Shown here: positions 28,101 to 34,257 of the stretch, in pieces
Position numbering within the stretch: the first letter of the stretch is position 1
How the letters are laid out: each line of letters begins with the position of its first letter
Assembly: GCA_963576565.1 (NCBI GenBank)
Contig: OY755038.1
Span: 206,867,013-206,931,012, forward strand
Direction: 5' to 3'
DNA: 64,000 nucleotides
Source of the DNA: Aspidapion aeneum
Taxonomy: Eukaryota; Arthropoda; Insecta; Coleoptera; Brentidae
Notes under the pieces: generated by a model
Databases searched by the model: none
What the model was told of the DNA's origin: nothing
What the model saw: only the letters and a program-made list of their open reading frames with translations
Program-made: the position numbers and the translations under genes

Positions 28101-31100
28101 AATATTTTCAAATCAGCTGGACCAAAAATGTCAACATATCATATATATTTAAATTCAGAAAAAGACTATTTATTCATTTTAGGTTGTTTTAAGATTTTGT
28201 TAACAATTTTTTCTATAAGCGTTTTTGTGTGGAAAGTGCCATAAATATTTTTTCCGCACTAGTAAATTTGTTACGATTTTGAGGTGTTCTATAACATTTA
28301 GACCGTTCAAAATACATTTGTATCTTTCCTAGCACACGAAATATCCTAAAAATATTCAAATTGACTAAAATTCTGCTATATTTTCAATATTTTCGATAAA
28401 ATAAAGTTTTCAGTAAAATAGGTTCAAATAATAAGTTTTAAACCTCCCCGGTATAAATATCGTCATTGTCAATGTCAAACAACAATGAACACTAGTGTTT
28501 TAGATTTGGCATCTTAAATCACCATAGCAACAAAGTACAAACAAACTGTCAAAACAAAGCCAATTTTGCAGATACAAGCGTCTTTTAAATTTTTCAAACA
28601 AAAAAATCAGATTTTCAATGGATTCTTCGGACGAAGATCTACCCCAGTCAGTTCTAGAAGCCGCTAGAATGTGAATAATAATAATTGATTGAATTAAAAC
28701 GTTTTGAATATAAATAATTTTCTGATTAATTTTTAGTTTTTTCCTCGCGCTTATAGAAAAAATAGTGTACCTAACTCGTGCGTAAAGTGTCTTTTCCGCA
28801 CTTGATTGCTGGCCAAACTCCGCTATCGCGTCGTTTGGCCATCTGCAATCGCGTGCGGAAAAGAGGCACTTTCCGCACTAGTTAGGTAAACTACTATTGC
28901 TTTATTGTAAAAACTTTACCACTGGCACATCCAGGTTTTTTTTCGGACAATGATACCAATTATTGTCGACCTGTATCTACACTCACCTAAGGAATGAGGA
29001 TCCGTGTTAGGTACCTCTTCGTACAGTTTTTGCGAGTACCTCACTATGGGTTCCATCTTCTCCAAGTATGGAGGAGGTGTAACAAATTGAGGTATGTTGG
29101 GGTTCCTATGCTGACTCCTAGAATCAAAAAAATGTATCAGATGATTATACAAAGTAAGTCATAAGTAGGGGGACAAATGAAGAGGGGAGATTTCTAGGCT
29201 TATTTTAATACTAAAATTATATGAGAAAAAACTCAGAAGATATTTCTAGTCTATAAATAAAAAGTTTAAATTAGTTTAAACTCGCTGCTATACAGGGTTT
29301 AACGATCGTTTGGCCATTGAAAATTATGTAAATTGAAGTAAGATCGCTATTTAAATAAATGGCACTAAGAGAAATAAATAGTTTAGCGCTGTTGTCAAGT
29401 TAGCAGTTCAAGAAAATGGTTTTCTTTTCGCGATCTAATGACGTTACTCTTACCGGCTAAGTAGGCCAAAGACGGGGATTATTAAAATCCTTAAAACCAC
29501 TTGATTTTAATTGATGTTGCGCCATCTCTTAGATATCATTTGAACTGTATGACTAATAATCAATACTGCGAATCCGTAATTAAGTGTACAGCATGGACGA
29601 ATAAAATTATACTCGTTTCTGCTTTAAGCAACTTGACTTCGTGAGCCGCCGCCAGGAGATCGAACGGCGCGAAGCGCGACTTTAATAAAAGAGCAAGGTT
29701 ATTGTCTAAGAAAAAATTATTAAAAAATTGAATTTTTCTCGATTTAATGTTTTCTTATTAAAGCTAAAATAACGAAATAAATAATAATTACTATTTCTTC
29801 GTCTTTTAAAAGTGGAAATCTTACTGTGCTTGCTCCTGTTTAGTAATAAAACACTATTAATGAATTTTGAGTCACAGCGGCAAACGCTCCTGAATATGCG
29901 CGTCTTTGGTCCCTCACTGAATTTTTGCTTTCCATAAGTTCATCTTTTTTTATACGCTTTTCATAAAGGCTAAACGTACGAAGTCGAGCCCTGTATTCTT
30001 TCAAGTCAAAGGTGTTAACAAGCAGCAGCAGCGCTTTATTCATTCAGTAGGTGTTTTACCTGCTGTAGTTGATGAATGAACAAATGTTATCAACTATGCA
30101 GATGGTACAAGTGAGCTGACATGGGCAAAAACACTTCAGTTCTTTTTGTAAATGCAAATCAGGGACTTGAGAGAACAGAGAGGTGGTTTGAAGGCAACAA
30201 ACTCTTGTTAAATTGCAAGTAATTTTTTATATGTTTTAGAATAGCTCAATCAAATCATCACTATCCAGAATCATTAGAGCTACTTAATGAAACCGTCGAA
30301 CTATCTACCACTGTCATATATCTGGGACTTCACTTTGATCCAGCGGCGTAGCGTGCCCGAAAGGGCGGGGGGGGGGGGGGGCGACAGGTAAAAAGAGCGC
30401 CTCTGAAAACTGATGAAAAATCTTGTGACAAAAAAAAACAAAAAGGTCAAAAGGGCGCCTCTCACGAATCTTGCGACCAAAAAAAACAAAAAGGTCTTCG
30501 TGTCGTTAGTTTTCTTTGGCACCCACTCAATTGGCCGTTACCGGCCTGACTTAATAAAGCTGAGGGCGCTTCGGCCACCTATGGGGCGCCACTACCCTCG
30601 GGGCGGGGGGGCGACGAACCCCCCGCGCCCCTCCCACGCTACGCCGCTGCTTTGATCAACATTTGAGCTGGGAACTACAAATTGAAGCTGTCTGCAAAAA
30701 ACTAAATTCCGCTTGCTACTCTTTAAGAGTTCTTCATCATTACTTGGATCACAAAGTCCGACTCTCAGTCTATTATTCCATCTTACGGTATGGTGTAATA
30801 TTTTGGAGAAGAGCCATAGGAGCTTCTGAGATTTTAATTTTACAAAAAAAAGTTGTTCGACTGCTTTTGGAAATGCGAACACGTGACTCCTGCAGGGAAA
30901 AGTTTAAATCTTTAAAAATCTTAACTTTTCCAGGTGTATAGATTTATGAGTGCAATCTGTATCTCTTTAAAAACTTTTCTTTATTCCAACATGTTTTACC
31001 AAGGAGTGTGAACTGTTTGAATATTCCAGTTCATAGACCATCTATAACTGAGCGTAGTCTCCTCTGCGTGTGTAAAATTTTATAACAAACCACCAATTTC

Positions 31101-32113
31101 CATCCAAAGAGAAAAAAGATTAAAAATGTTTAAAAGAGTTGTTCAGTATATTGTCTATTATTGCAAATAAATATGTACTCTAATCTGCTTTACTACGGAC
31201 CTGAATTCATCTCAGTATTTACCAAAATTAAAAATGGAACCGGGTAGTCGTGATTTTTGAGCCATGATTTTGTGTGACTACAAAAAAGAACTACTACAAA
31301 TGTCACGAAAGTTTGGGGAACTGCTTTGGAGCCTCTACCCCTTCTAAGGCTTTAGTGTTCAATTGGTCTGTAACCTCGCACCAATGAATTATATACGAAG
31401 TAACTGGAACGGCCACGGCTATACATTACGTATACGGTACACTGAGGCAAAAATTTTAAGGGTTTTGTATAGTGAGAACTAGAGTCCCTGTATGTTGACA
31501 TATTTGGTAATATATCCAAATATGTCAACATACAGGGAGTCTAGTGACAACATACAAGCAGTGCAACCTTTCTCTCTCTAGTTCTAATTACCGGTGGTCA
31601 CCCGGTGGTATTTTGTGACCTTCATACTTCAAAGAGATTGTCATTTTAGGCCAGTCAAATTTCACTTTGAGAGAAAAAAAATATTAACAGGACCTGAAGC
31701 ATTGAAGATTGTAGAGCAGCGAAAAACAAAGTTAAAGAAAATTAATGCGTGAGCAGGGACGTTGCGGGTTAGGTTTTGGGGGGTAAAAAGGGACAGAAAA
31801 TCGTAATATTGCGATTTTCGGCGAAAGTTGACGTCGGCGTCGGAGAAAAAAGTGACATACAGAAAAATCATAGAAAGTCATAGGCCAAAAAAAAGGACAC
31901 TACACTACAAACTCACCTTGGTGGTCCTCCATTAAAATACGGTCCTCCAAACGAAGGCCCATTGTTCGATAGCCTCCTTTCTATCCGAAAATTGTGTGGC
32001 GAACTGTAGTGATGATTTATGGAGTACTGCAAATTTCTTTTTTCTTTTTTGGTTCTGTTGGGTCTGTGCTCGTCTACGGCAAGGGCCAAAGCAGTGCAAC
32101 ATGACAAAGTTAT
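490..32113 (-). CDS. Secreted Pro/Gln-rich extracellular (cuticle/matrix-type) protein, 19 exons, partial at both ends
   Basis: Exons in transcript order: 32113-31917, 29117-28987, 27991-27851, 26782-26592, 26350-26188, 24040-23797, 17841-17612, 17514-17345, 14748-14586, 14510-14347, 13301-13196, 11248-11102, 10019-9840, 8460-8354, 5678-5510, 3796-3662, 2992-2809, 2286-2144, 685-490. I derived each from splice signals and checked the phase: all 18 joins are in frame with no stop, giving about 1,050 residues. The first exon seen carries the hydrophobic end of a signal peptide, so the product is probably secreted. Then come basic and proline-rich segments, a VFYVKYKKNPGGYGKD segment, a second conserved-looking segment ending HIKVTFGK, long Pro/Gly/Phe and Gln-rich low complexity, a Ser/Thr-rich stretch, and two more ordered modules (LPDEVPDDLREQLLSSGILN and LKINGTQFPIPDVPALQGKT). 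This composition fits an insect extracellular matrix or cuticle protein; that role is inference. The start codon exon and the C terminus are outside or unplaced. Confidence 0.88.
686..1174. other. Intron sequence, nothing assigned
   Basis: AT-rich intron between exons S and R. A GC-rich stretch near 950-990 (GAGCGCCACTAGCCGGG) looks like one end of a hAT-type MITE, but no partner end was found. Confidence 0.4.
1419..1526. repeat. 108-bp GC-rich near-perfect hairpin
   Basis: Two arms of about 41 bp, one starting TGGCCCCATTCATCGCGTCG and the other ending in its complement, with two mismatches and a loop of about 26 bases. Arms are GC-rich in a strongly AT-rich setting. Followed directly by (TA)n. 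Confidence 0.85.
1527..1574. repeat. (TA)n microsatellite
   Basis: Uninterrupted TA dinucleotide array directly after the hairpin. Confidence 0.95.
2144..2286 (-). CDS. Exon R: LKINGTQFPIPDVP module
   Basis: Acceptor TTATTTTTTAG, donor AAAAG/gtattt. Encodes YLPLKINGTQFPIPDVPALQ and GKTISSVVVLAPISYDFSGE, ending RQKRASKG. The RQKR is a possible furin-type cleavage site (inference). A short beta-rich, hydrophobic module flanked by charged linkers. Confidence 0.88.
2809..2992 (-). CDS. Exon Q: acidic segment
   Basis: Acceptor TTGTTTTTAG, donor AACAG/gtaact. Encodes AEDAETEESQLAEVRAKPDS, KVVKYDPETEKGHQIQEAYI and ends QVDPVVLNDQTYNR. Phase 1 in, phase 2 out. Confidence 0.88.
3662..3796 (-). CDS. 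Exon P of the secreted Pro/Gln-rich protein
   Basis: Acceptor GTTTTATTAG, donor AAAG/gtgtgt. Encodes GAAQLGAESNPVPQIVKVGP and then an acidic Ser/Glu stretch (YESSEEQEGAESEIMEVK). Phases 1 and 1. The donor gtgtgt is weaker than the others. Confidence 0.87.
4193..5389 (-). mobile_element. hAT element, 1.2 kb, internally deleted
   Basis: Perfect 8-bp target duplication CAAGTAGT (4185-4192 and 5390-5397) and terminal inverted repeats CATTGGCGTAG. Ends carry G-runs typical of this group. Inside, on the minus strand, is the C-terminal part of a hAT transposase. It lies in the intron between exons P and O. Confidence 0.85.
4408..4722 (-). pseudogene. hAT transposase C-terminal (dimerisation) fragment
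   Basis: 104 codons including NLYQLFKVASILPISSATCE, WSFSAMRRVFNWLRTTMTQE and RHSGLSLLFIEKDVEVDLDS, the conserved hAT dimerisation region as in ZMYM1-like transposases. The catalytic DDE portion and the N-terminal zinc finger are missing, so it cannot be an intact transposase. Confidence 0.8.
5510..5678 (-). CDS. Exon O: LREQLLSSGILN module
   Basis: Acceptor TTTTTCAG, donor GCAG/gtaata. Encodes ILEAQLPDEVPDDLREQLLS and then SGILNNADISILDYDKVGDI followed by PLSALPPDQLANFYGAG. This is one of the two well-ordered, least repetitive parts of the protein. The 3' tail of a SINE lies about 50 bases upstream of the acceptor. Confidence 0.9.
5726..5945 (-). mobile_element. tRNA-derived SINE, copy a
   Basis: On the minus strand it shows a tRNA-like A box region (TGGCTTGGTCGAGT), a B box (GGATTCGAGTCCCGGCCG) and the common 3' tail with TTGCATTATTTGCAATTTGG. 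Tail ends about 50 bases before the acceptor of exon O. Confidence 0.65.
6034..6185 (-). mobile_element. tRNA-derived SINE, copy b (5' truncated)
   Basis: Minus-strand copy with B-box-like GTTTGAGTCCCTGCC and the shared tail (CCAAATTGCAAATAATGCA on the plus strand). Lies head to head with copy c, making an inverted pair. Confidence 0.65.
6190..6335 (+). mobile_element. tRNA-derived SINE, copy c
   Basis: Plus-strand copy: GGTGGCTTATTGTAAGAGCA (A-box region), GGGTTCTAGTCCCGGCCGAAG (B box, shown across its core), then TTTTTATAATTTTTCTTTC tail shared with copies a, b and d. Confidence 0.65.
6787..8133. mobile_element. Foldback-like element 1: 16-bp minisatellite terminal repeats, 9-bp TSD
   Basis: Flanked by a perfect 9-bp direct repeat GTTAATGAG (6778-6786 and 8134-8142). 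Terminal inverted repeats start GGCTCTGGAACGAAATAGCG. Each arm is an array of 16-bp units (consensus GATGTATCAAAATAGC), about 280 bp on the left and 210 bp on the right. The middle holds GGTTC/GAACC pentamer arrays with CCTCTAGGATCCCGGGA modules. A 9-bp duplication plus tandem-repeat arms is the known architecture of Drosophila Foldback; no transposase is present. Confidence 0.8.
8354..8460 (-). CDS. Exon N: Ser/Thr-rich mucin-like segment
   Basis: Acceptor ATCCTTTTAG, donor AAAG/gtaact. In the frame set by exon M it reads QHSSTQRSYSVSTTQKTIEP and then SSTTSKITTTTKDPK, a possible O-glycosylated linker. Another frame is also open across the exon, so the frame rests on phase continuity with both neighbours. 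Confidence 0.8.
8923..9086. mobile_element. hAT-type MITE, 164 bp
   Basis: Ends CAGTTGCGTA and TACGCCACTG with near-perfect 8-bp flanks AAGAGATT and AAGAGATC. Central poly-C and poly-T, no ORF. Lies in the intron between exons N and M. Confidence 0.7.
9165..9625. mobile_element. Foldback head plus tail of the AAGCCAAGTTCTCC family, partial
   Basis: Left part is a palindrome: AAAGCCAAGTTCTCCAATAC at about 9195 and its complement at about 9395. The right part shares the family tail (AGATCTACGAC, GAGTTTTAGATAGGT). The 140-bp tandem region seen in other copies is absent. Confidence 0.65.
9759..9833 (+). mobile_element. 75-bp 5'-truncated RTE-type LINE tail that duplicated a splice donor
   Basis: Encodes the last residues of an RTE-type ORF (LEDMGEAYVQTWIKEG, stop) followed by (GATA)n. 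Perfect 8-bp target duplication ACTTACCA at 9751-9758 and 9834-9841. On the gene strand this is TGGTAAGT, the exon M donor. Confidence 0.85.
9840..10019 (-). CDS. Exon M: helical-looking segment; donor duplicated by a LINE insertion
   Basis: Acceptor ATGTTTTAAG, donor CCTG/gtaagt. Encodes SSSQISADEAHEVLRQHLQN and NANPQNVIINRERTNDQQIY. A 75-bp LINE tail starts 6 bases into the intron, and its 8-bp target duplication has copied the donor to 9751-9758, so two identical TGGTAAGT donor motifs lie 83 bp apart. Use of the distal copy would add 83 nt, shift the frame and reach a stop. Confidence 0.87.
10161..10978. mobile_element. Terminal-inverted-repeat element, GGGGCAAGATGACGA family
   Basis: Left end AGGGGAGAGCGGGGCAAGAT; right end is an imperfect inverted copy (CGTCGTCTTGCCCCCCTCTC). 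An internal related motif lies at 10365-10400. No coding capacity recognised and no clear target duplication. Confidence 0.6.
11102..11248 (-). CDS. Exon L of the secreted Pro/Gln-rich protein
   Basis: Acceptor AAATTTTAG, donor AACA/gtaagt. Encodes GELIQSLPKFEQHLFVDPAT and GQLTQSLPLSSEQNFNIQPK. Phases 1 and 1. Confidence 0.87.
11583..12806 (+). mobile_element. Minisatellite-bearing element, 140-bp tandem units, copy 1
   Basis: Half foldback head (TTGGAGAACTTGGCTTTACT), then about five to six tandem units of about 140 bp containing CTCAGCTCTCTAGCGTTTCT and GGGAGTAAATTA motifs, then (GAGT)n at 12608 and a tail with AAGATCTACGACTGTGCA. Same order in copies at 20.0 and 24.2 kb. Confidence 0.7.
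13196..13301 (-). CDS. Exon K: Gln/His/Asn-rich segment
   Basis: Acceptor AATTTTTAG, donor CCAG/gtaaca. Encodes QQHQNNQHQQVQFQGNNGNI followed by KEHLNNIQSANVIPPG. Continues the polyglutamine of exon J in phase 0. Confidence 0.86.
13521..14343. mobile_element. TA-flanked inverted-repeat element abutting exon J donor
   Basis: Ends GGGGTAAGTCGCCTAAATTG and, inverted, GGGTAAGGTTGCCTAAATCG, flanked by TA on both sides (13519-13520, 14344-14345), as for Tc1/mariner-type MITEs. The right TA supplies the T of the exon J donor GT, and both termini contain GTAAG motifs. No ORF. Confidence 0.7.
14347..14510 (-). CDS. Exon J: polyglutamine segment, donor at a transposon junction
   Basis: Acceptor TTATATAG, donor CAACAG/gtaggg. 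Encodes a Gln/Pro-rich segment ending QQNQQFRQQQQQQ, partly from a CAA microsatellite. The donor GT straddles the junction with a TA-flanked inverted-repeat element (13521-14343). A second potential donor, gtaagg, lies 5 bases into the intron but would shift the frame. Confidence 0.87.
14586..14748 (-). CDS. Exon I: Pro/Ser/Gln segment
   Basis: Acceptor AATGTTTAG, donor GGAAA/gtaagt. Encodes VPYTPFENVKPTFSQPLQTV and then SPSPTQPTSYHPIGQSQQKP. Phase 0 in, phase 1 out. Confidence 0.88.
14891..16909. mobile_element. 2.0-kb inverted-repeat element, TAGGGTTGCCAAC ends
   Basis: Left end TAGGGTTGCCAACTCCCACT; right end GGTTGGCAACCCTA. Inside the right end is a repeated GGAGGAC/GTCCTCC block. hAT-like termini, but no target duplication is visible and no transposase ORF was recognised. 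Fills the intron between exons I and H. Confidence 0.55.
17345..17514 (-). CDS. Exon H: Pro/Ser/Phe low-complexity segment
   Basis: Acceptor TATTTTCAG, donor CCT/gtaagt. Encodes PSFSPSFSHSISHPPPPQFQ and VPTFNYDNFNDVPPPSQRKP. Continuous in style with exon G. Leaves in phase 0. Confidence 0.88.
17612..17841 (-). CDS. Exon G: Pro/Gly/Phe/Asn low-complexity segment
   Basis: Acceptor ATTCTTTCTAG, donor CCCAG/gtaaca. Encodes repeats of the type FRGPPPPFFPQPKFNSFPPS and NFGGPPPPQSGG. It has no folded-domain look; it is likely disordered. Enters phase 2, leaves phase 1. Confidence 0.88.
18262..18468. mobile_element. hAT-like MITE, 207 bp, with poly-C and GAACC
   Basis: Ends CAGTGGCGCATCCAGG and CCTGGGTGCGCCCATG; flanks TATATTTT and TATTTTTT differ at one base. 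Inside lies a long C run followed by GAACCGAACCGAACC. Confidence 0.6.
18575..19370 (+). mobile_element. GTCT-microsatellite element, copy 2, nested in family B
   Basis: Same order as copy 1 read on the opposite strand: AAAATACTCTGCCAATCTAT, palindrome with CTCACAC, about three internal 115-bp units, conserved core, (ACAG)n at 19114-19228, then the terminal palindrome GTGTGAGCTAAAA. Family B resumes directly after. Confidence 0.75.
20030..20940 (+). mobile_element. Minisatellite-bearing element, 140-bp tandem units, copy 2
   Basis: About four tandem units carrying CAAAGCTCAGCTCTCTAGCG, then the tail with AGATCTACGACTGTGCG and GTTTTAGATAGGTCAAATAT. The foldback head is missing. Confidence 0.68.
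21401..22200 (+). mobile_element. GTCT-microsatellite element, copy 3
   Basis: Full set of blocks: AAAATACTCTGCCAATATAT, start palindrome, three 115-bp units, core, (ACAG)n at 21954-22056, terminal palindrome. Lies in inverted orientation to copy 4, 343 bp away. Confidence 0.75.
22201..22542. other. Spacer between two inverted GTCT elements
   Basis: AT-rich 342 bp with a 65-codon open frame (22294-22491) beginning MPLYFNAKQKLFYYKLELNY. No motif recognised; CAAATTGCTTTG and CAAATTGTTTTA near the two edges hint at a weak internal symmetry. Confidence 0.4.
22543..23313 (-). mobile_element. GTCT-microsatellite element, copy 4
   Basis: Inverted relative to copy 3. A (GGTTC)n patch (23157-23175) has been inserted into one of its internal units. 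Ends with GGCAGAGTATTTTT. Confidence 0.75.
23797..24040 (-). CDS. Exon F: Ser/Gln/His-rich segment
   Basis: Acceptor TTTATTCAG, donor TTCAG/gtattt. Encodes KEGFDYYKRESKPEDYNAPL, then a Gln/Ser/His/Asn-rich low-complexity stretch, then ARQLSSFSEVYYKRGPPSNF. Longest exon in the model (244 nt), phases 1 and 2. Confidence 0.87.
24240..25035 (+). mobile_element. Minisatellite-bearing element, copy 3, with complete foldback head
   Basis: Starts AAAAAAGCCAAGTACGTGAA; the palindromic head runs to about 24570 (GCGTACTTGGCTTTTTT). About two and a half 140-bp units and part of the tail follow. Confidence 0.7.
25047..25145. repeat. 99-bp palindrome with (TA)n centre
   Basis: Arms GTACATTAGTTCTGGGACAC and its complement, joined by a TA-rich core. 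The CCAGGGTGTCCCAGAAC end resembles ends of Tc1/mariner-type elements. Confidence 0.75.
25146..26187. other. Intron sequence, possible decayed CAGGGTGT element
   Basis: AT-rich. Contains ATACAGGGTGTTAAACTT (25233) and ATACAGGGTGTTCATTAG (25376), motifs common at ends of decayed DNA transposons, but no paired ends or ORF. Confidence 0.35.
26188..26350 (-). CDS. Exon E: acidic Pro/Glu segment and HIKVTFG motif
   Basis: Acceptor AACCTCAG, donor TTTG/gtaagt. Encodes EPEPEHPPNLWNEPEQPEYG, further Pro-rich sequence, then STTLRTIIKPESETYHSPGN and HIKVTFG. Starts in phase 0, which fixes the unusual donor of exon D. Confidence 0.88.
26592..26782 (-). CDS. Exon D: VFYVKYKKNP module, GC donor
   Basis: Acceptor ACATTTCAG. 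Encodes a proline-rich linker with a KKKKEE run and then VQVFYVKYKKNPGGYGKDAI, the most ordered-looking stretch of the N-terminal half. To stay in frame with exon E the exon must end at GCAGAG, with intron start gcaagt, so this is a GC-AG intron. The nearby gtatat alternative 4 bases on would shift the frame. Confidence 0.85.
27008..27530 (+). pseudogene. Tc/mariner-type transposase N-terminal remnant with HTH
   Basis: Reads FTIEEKVQMLKWYFAGNSA and SCKTTILSKIYHFDKFGCV, like the helix-turn-helix (DUF4817-like) start of insect Tc-type transposases; then PRTI, a stop, and NILKRHRCIAFKLQKSHIPI, like the second DNA-binding motif; then LKISDERN in another position matching the first catalytic Asp block (SDE). 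Several stops and frameshifts; truncated at the 3' end. Lies antisense in the intron between exons C and D. Confidence 0.65.
27851..27991 (-). CDS. Exon C of the secreted Pro/Gln-rich protein
   Basis: Acceptor TTATTGCAG, donor ATAG/gtaaag. Encodes GSSESNQVEDPIDRGGKGGQ then HTIYIPSKPYIKYVEKPVYI. The Tyr/Pro/Lys repeats of the type YIKYVEKPVYIKEPEP are common in insect matrix proteins. Confidence 0.88.
28228..28888. mobile_element. Inverted-repeat element with GTGCGGAAAGTGCC ends
   Basis: Left end GTGTGGAAAGTGCC...TTTCCGCAC; right end is a complex palindrome with GAGGCACTTTCCGCACTAGT and TGGCCAAAC/GTTTGGCCA. Inside, at 28618, an ATG opens MDSSDEDLPQSVLEAARM with a possible donor (AAT/gtgaat), which could be a transposon first exon. 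Class not assigned. Confidence 0.5.
28987..29117 (-). CDS. Exon B of the secreted Pro/Gln-rich protein
   Basis: Acceptor TTGATTCTAG, donor TTAG/gtgagt. Encodes SQHRNPNIPQFVTPPPYLEK followed by MEPIVRYSQKLYEEVPNTDP. Enters in phase 2 and leaves in phase 1, matching both neighbours. Hydrophilic, with a short proline cluster. Confidence 0.88.
29840..30060 (-). other. Unassigned minus-strand open frame
   Basis: 67 codons reading KNSVRDQRRAYSGAFAAVTQ near its end. Coding-like composition but no recognised domain, no splice partners, and it is outside the host gene's frame chain. Possibly a transposon fragment. Confidence 0.25.
30085..31185 (+). pseudogene. LINE (Jockey/CR1-group) reverse transcriptase fragment
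   Basis: Starts INYADGTSELTWAKTLQ (catalytic YADD altered to YADG), continues VIYLGLHFD, is split by a 309-bp MITE, then LSWELQIEAVCKKLNSACYS, YGVIFWRRAIGASEILILQK, RTRDSCREKFKSLKILTFPG, ending near 31.18 kb. Typical order of the fingers-to-thumb part of non-LTR reverse transcriptases. Internal stops, truncated at both ends. Confidence 0.75.
30341..30649. mobile_element. hAT-type MITE, 309 bp, inside the LINE
   Basis: Perfect 8-bp target duplication CTTTGATC (30333-30340 and 30650-30657), ends CAGCGGCGTAGCGTG and CACGCTACGCCGCTG, with G/C runs inside. Removing it restores an unbroken reading of the LINE across the site. Confidence 0.85.
31480..31543. mobile_element. Mini-palindromic element GAGTCCCTGTATG, copy 1
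   Basis: 64-bp palindrome with arms GAGTCCCTGTATGTTGACAT and complement, one base inserted in the right arm, flanked by TA. A half copy is at 2579-2612. Confidence 0.75.
31917..32113 (-). CDS. Exon A: signal-peptide end and basic N-terminal segment
   Basis: Acceptor TTTTTTTCAG before ATAACTTTG, donor AAG/gtgagt. Encodes ITLSCCTALALAVDEHRP and then a basic, Asn/Arg-rich stretch ending GGPYFNGGPPR. The leucine/alanine run with ALA before VDEH looks like the hydrophobic core and cleavage region of a signal peptide. Ends in phase 2. The exon has no initiator Met in frame downstream of its acceptor, so a further 5' exon with the ATG must exist to the right. Confidence 0.85.
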
Positions 32114-32215
32114 CTGAAAAAAAGAGTTAGCATGCATGTAGAAGAGGTCGTCGACACTGATAATGAGGAACACTCATTAGTTATAAACAACATAGATAGA
32201 AGTTTTCCAAAAATG

Positions 32216-32386
32216 TATGTATGGCTTCGGTAGATCAGTGGTAGAATGTTTGTCTAGATAGCAAGAGATCCCGGGTTCGATCACCGGCCGAAGCAGAAAA
32301 CTTTTTTCTTATTTTTCTTTCTTTAATTTCACTTGTTGTTTATAGTTTTAGGTCCTTGCATTATTTGCAATTTGGTATTTGATACT
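32216..32386 (+). mobile_element. tRNA-derived SINE, copy d (best tRNA head)
   Basis: GGCTTCGGTAGATCAGTGG (A box), GGGTTCGATCACCGG (B box) and a closing CCGAAGC that pairs with GCTTCGG as a 7-bp acceptor stem. Then the shared tail GTCCTTGCATTATTTGCAAT. Lies just upstream of exon A. The anticodon region is degenerate, so it is not scored as a functional tRNA. Confidence 0.75.
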
Positions 32387-34257
32387 TATTAGTTACTTAC
32401 TTATCAGTTACCCTACAACACATAAGACAGAAAAATACAGACTTTACGTCATTACTCTCTTTTAGTAAAATAAATGGCAAAATTCGCATTTTAATTTGAT
32501 GACTCGTTTCCGAGTTACAAGGTTTGAAAAGTTCCGCATTTTTTAAAGGAGGTTCCCTGCATCGTCTAAGGACACTATCGTGCAGTAAAGCTTGCTTTAC
32601 GCTGAGTGTCCTTACTATCATCCCAGACTTTCCTTTACGTGGGGTATTTTCAAAAATATTTTAATTTTGACAATCTTCAATCTTGTGAAAACAATTTTTC
32701 TGACAAACCAGTTTGTCAATAGTGTGGCTTAACTGTAGTCTTTGATATACCTACGTTATTTGTCGTGAAAGACTAAGCTTTATATAAAGAATAGTTCTAA
32801 AATAAGTTTCTGAGCTACACAATATTTCCATGGATTCTTTAAATGTGACATTAAAAAAGTGGGCGACCGTACAATTGTCACTTTGTGTGGTCTTAAAAAA
32901 AAGTGGCACACTTGTGATCAAAAATGAATTATGTGCACTAGAAACGAAAAACATAAATATACTTAAATAGTCTTAAAAAGGAAATGGTGAAATCAATTTC
33001 ATTTTCAATGAGTGTTTGATTTTCTTATTGTGTGTTTTTATAGCTAACAAGGATGTGTGACTCTCTCTAATGAACAAGACACAGAAAAACATGTATAGTG
33101 GTTTTTTAAAAGTCTGTGATAGCAAATCATGACAAATATCTCAAAATAAAAACTGCTTTTCTATTCAACGAAAAAATATCCGCCTTAAAAGAAGATAATT
33201 TTTTCCTTGGAATATTGTCAGGAATGTAAATTACCCTTGACTGTGCCACTGTATGAAATCGCATACAGCAGGTGGTTGATGCGTAAAAAACGACTGAAAA
33301 GTAAAGAGTGGGAGTTGTAATGGTTAAGCGTGGGGATACATCAAATAGAGAGAGGGTTTTCCCTTCAACGTAATTGGCTATGGAAAAACTGTGAGAAGAA
33401 AATGTTGTCTATAAAATGTCATTTTATCTCTGTCTATGTTTAGGTTTTTTGTTTAGCTCATTAGCTAGAATGTAAAGTAACCTTTAGGATTATGGGCAAC
33501 GCCACTGACTTGGTTCCTCCAAGCTCTTCAAAAAGGGGATAATGAATTACTTAGGTCCAACTTGCCGTTTATAAAAATATTTTGCAGTTTGTTATTATGG
33601 TAAGTTAAAGTTTTTATTTTAATATTTTGGGTTTTTTTTTGTTTTATAGGTCATAAGAAAAGTCTGCAACCTGCAACAGAGTTTTATTTTCTATTCATTA
33701 CAGTTTGTAACGTTTTTAAAACTATTTTATATTTATTTTATACTACGGTAGGTACCGTCGTTTGAGGGCTCGATTTAAGACAAAATCGTACCCGACAATA
33801 TTGCATTTACTGAAATCATATTGGCTTATTTCTAGAAAAAAACTTTCTACCATGAGGACAATTTAATTCTCTTTTAAACAGTTAACACTTTGTTTTATTT
33901 AAAAAAATTATGAAAAAAACGTAGTTTCATATTTATTTTATTTATTCTTAATATTATGTAATTGTTTAAAGTAATCCTATTGCAAAAGACTTTGTTTCTT
34001 TTAATTATTGTCTGGTTTATTAAAACTTTATATATATAAATAAAACCATGATCAAACAATTACTTACACTAGATTACACTTAAGTACCAAAATAAGTTTA
34101 AATTACTAAGATTTCTATAAGGATCCACAAAAAAGAGGAAACAAAACAATTAAAACAAAATTATCGCATGAAAGCCATGAAATACATATAAAAAAATGAC
34201 AAGACAATTACCAATATTCTATAAAGACAGATATTCATCTAACTGGTAGACCTGGCC
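32387..34257. other. Upstream intron or 5' flank of the host gene, nothing firm
   Basis: AT-rich. Contains a small imperfect palindrome at 32568-32613 (AAGGACACT...AGTGTCCTT). The missing start exon of the host gene may lie here or further right, but no convincing candidate was found. Confidence 0.35.

Noticed and set aside
32223..32296. Functional tRNA gene
   Set aside because: Acceptor stem and boxes are present, but the D and anticodon regions are degenerate and a SINE tail follows, so it is a SINE head.
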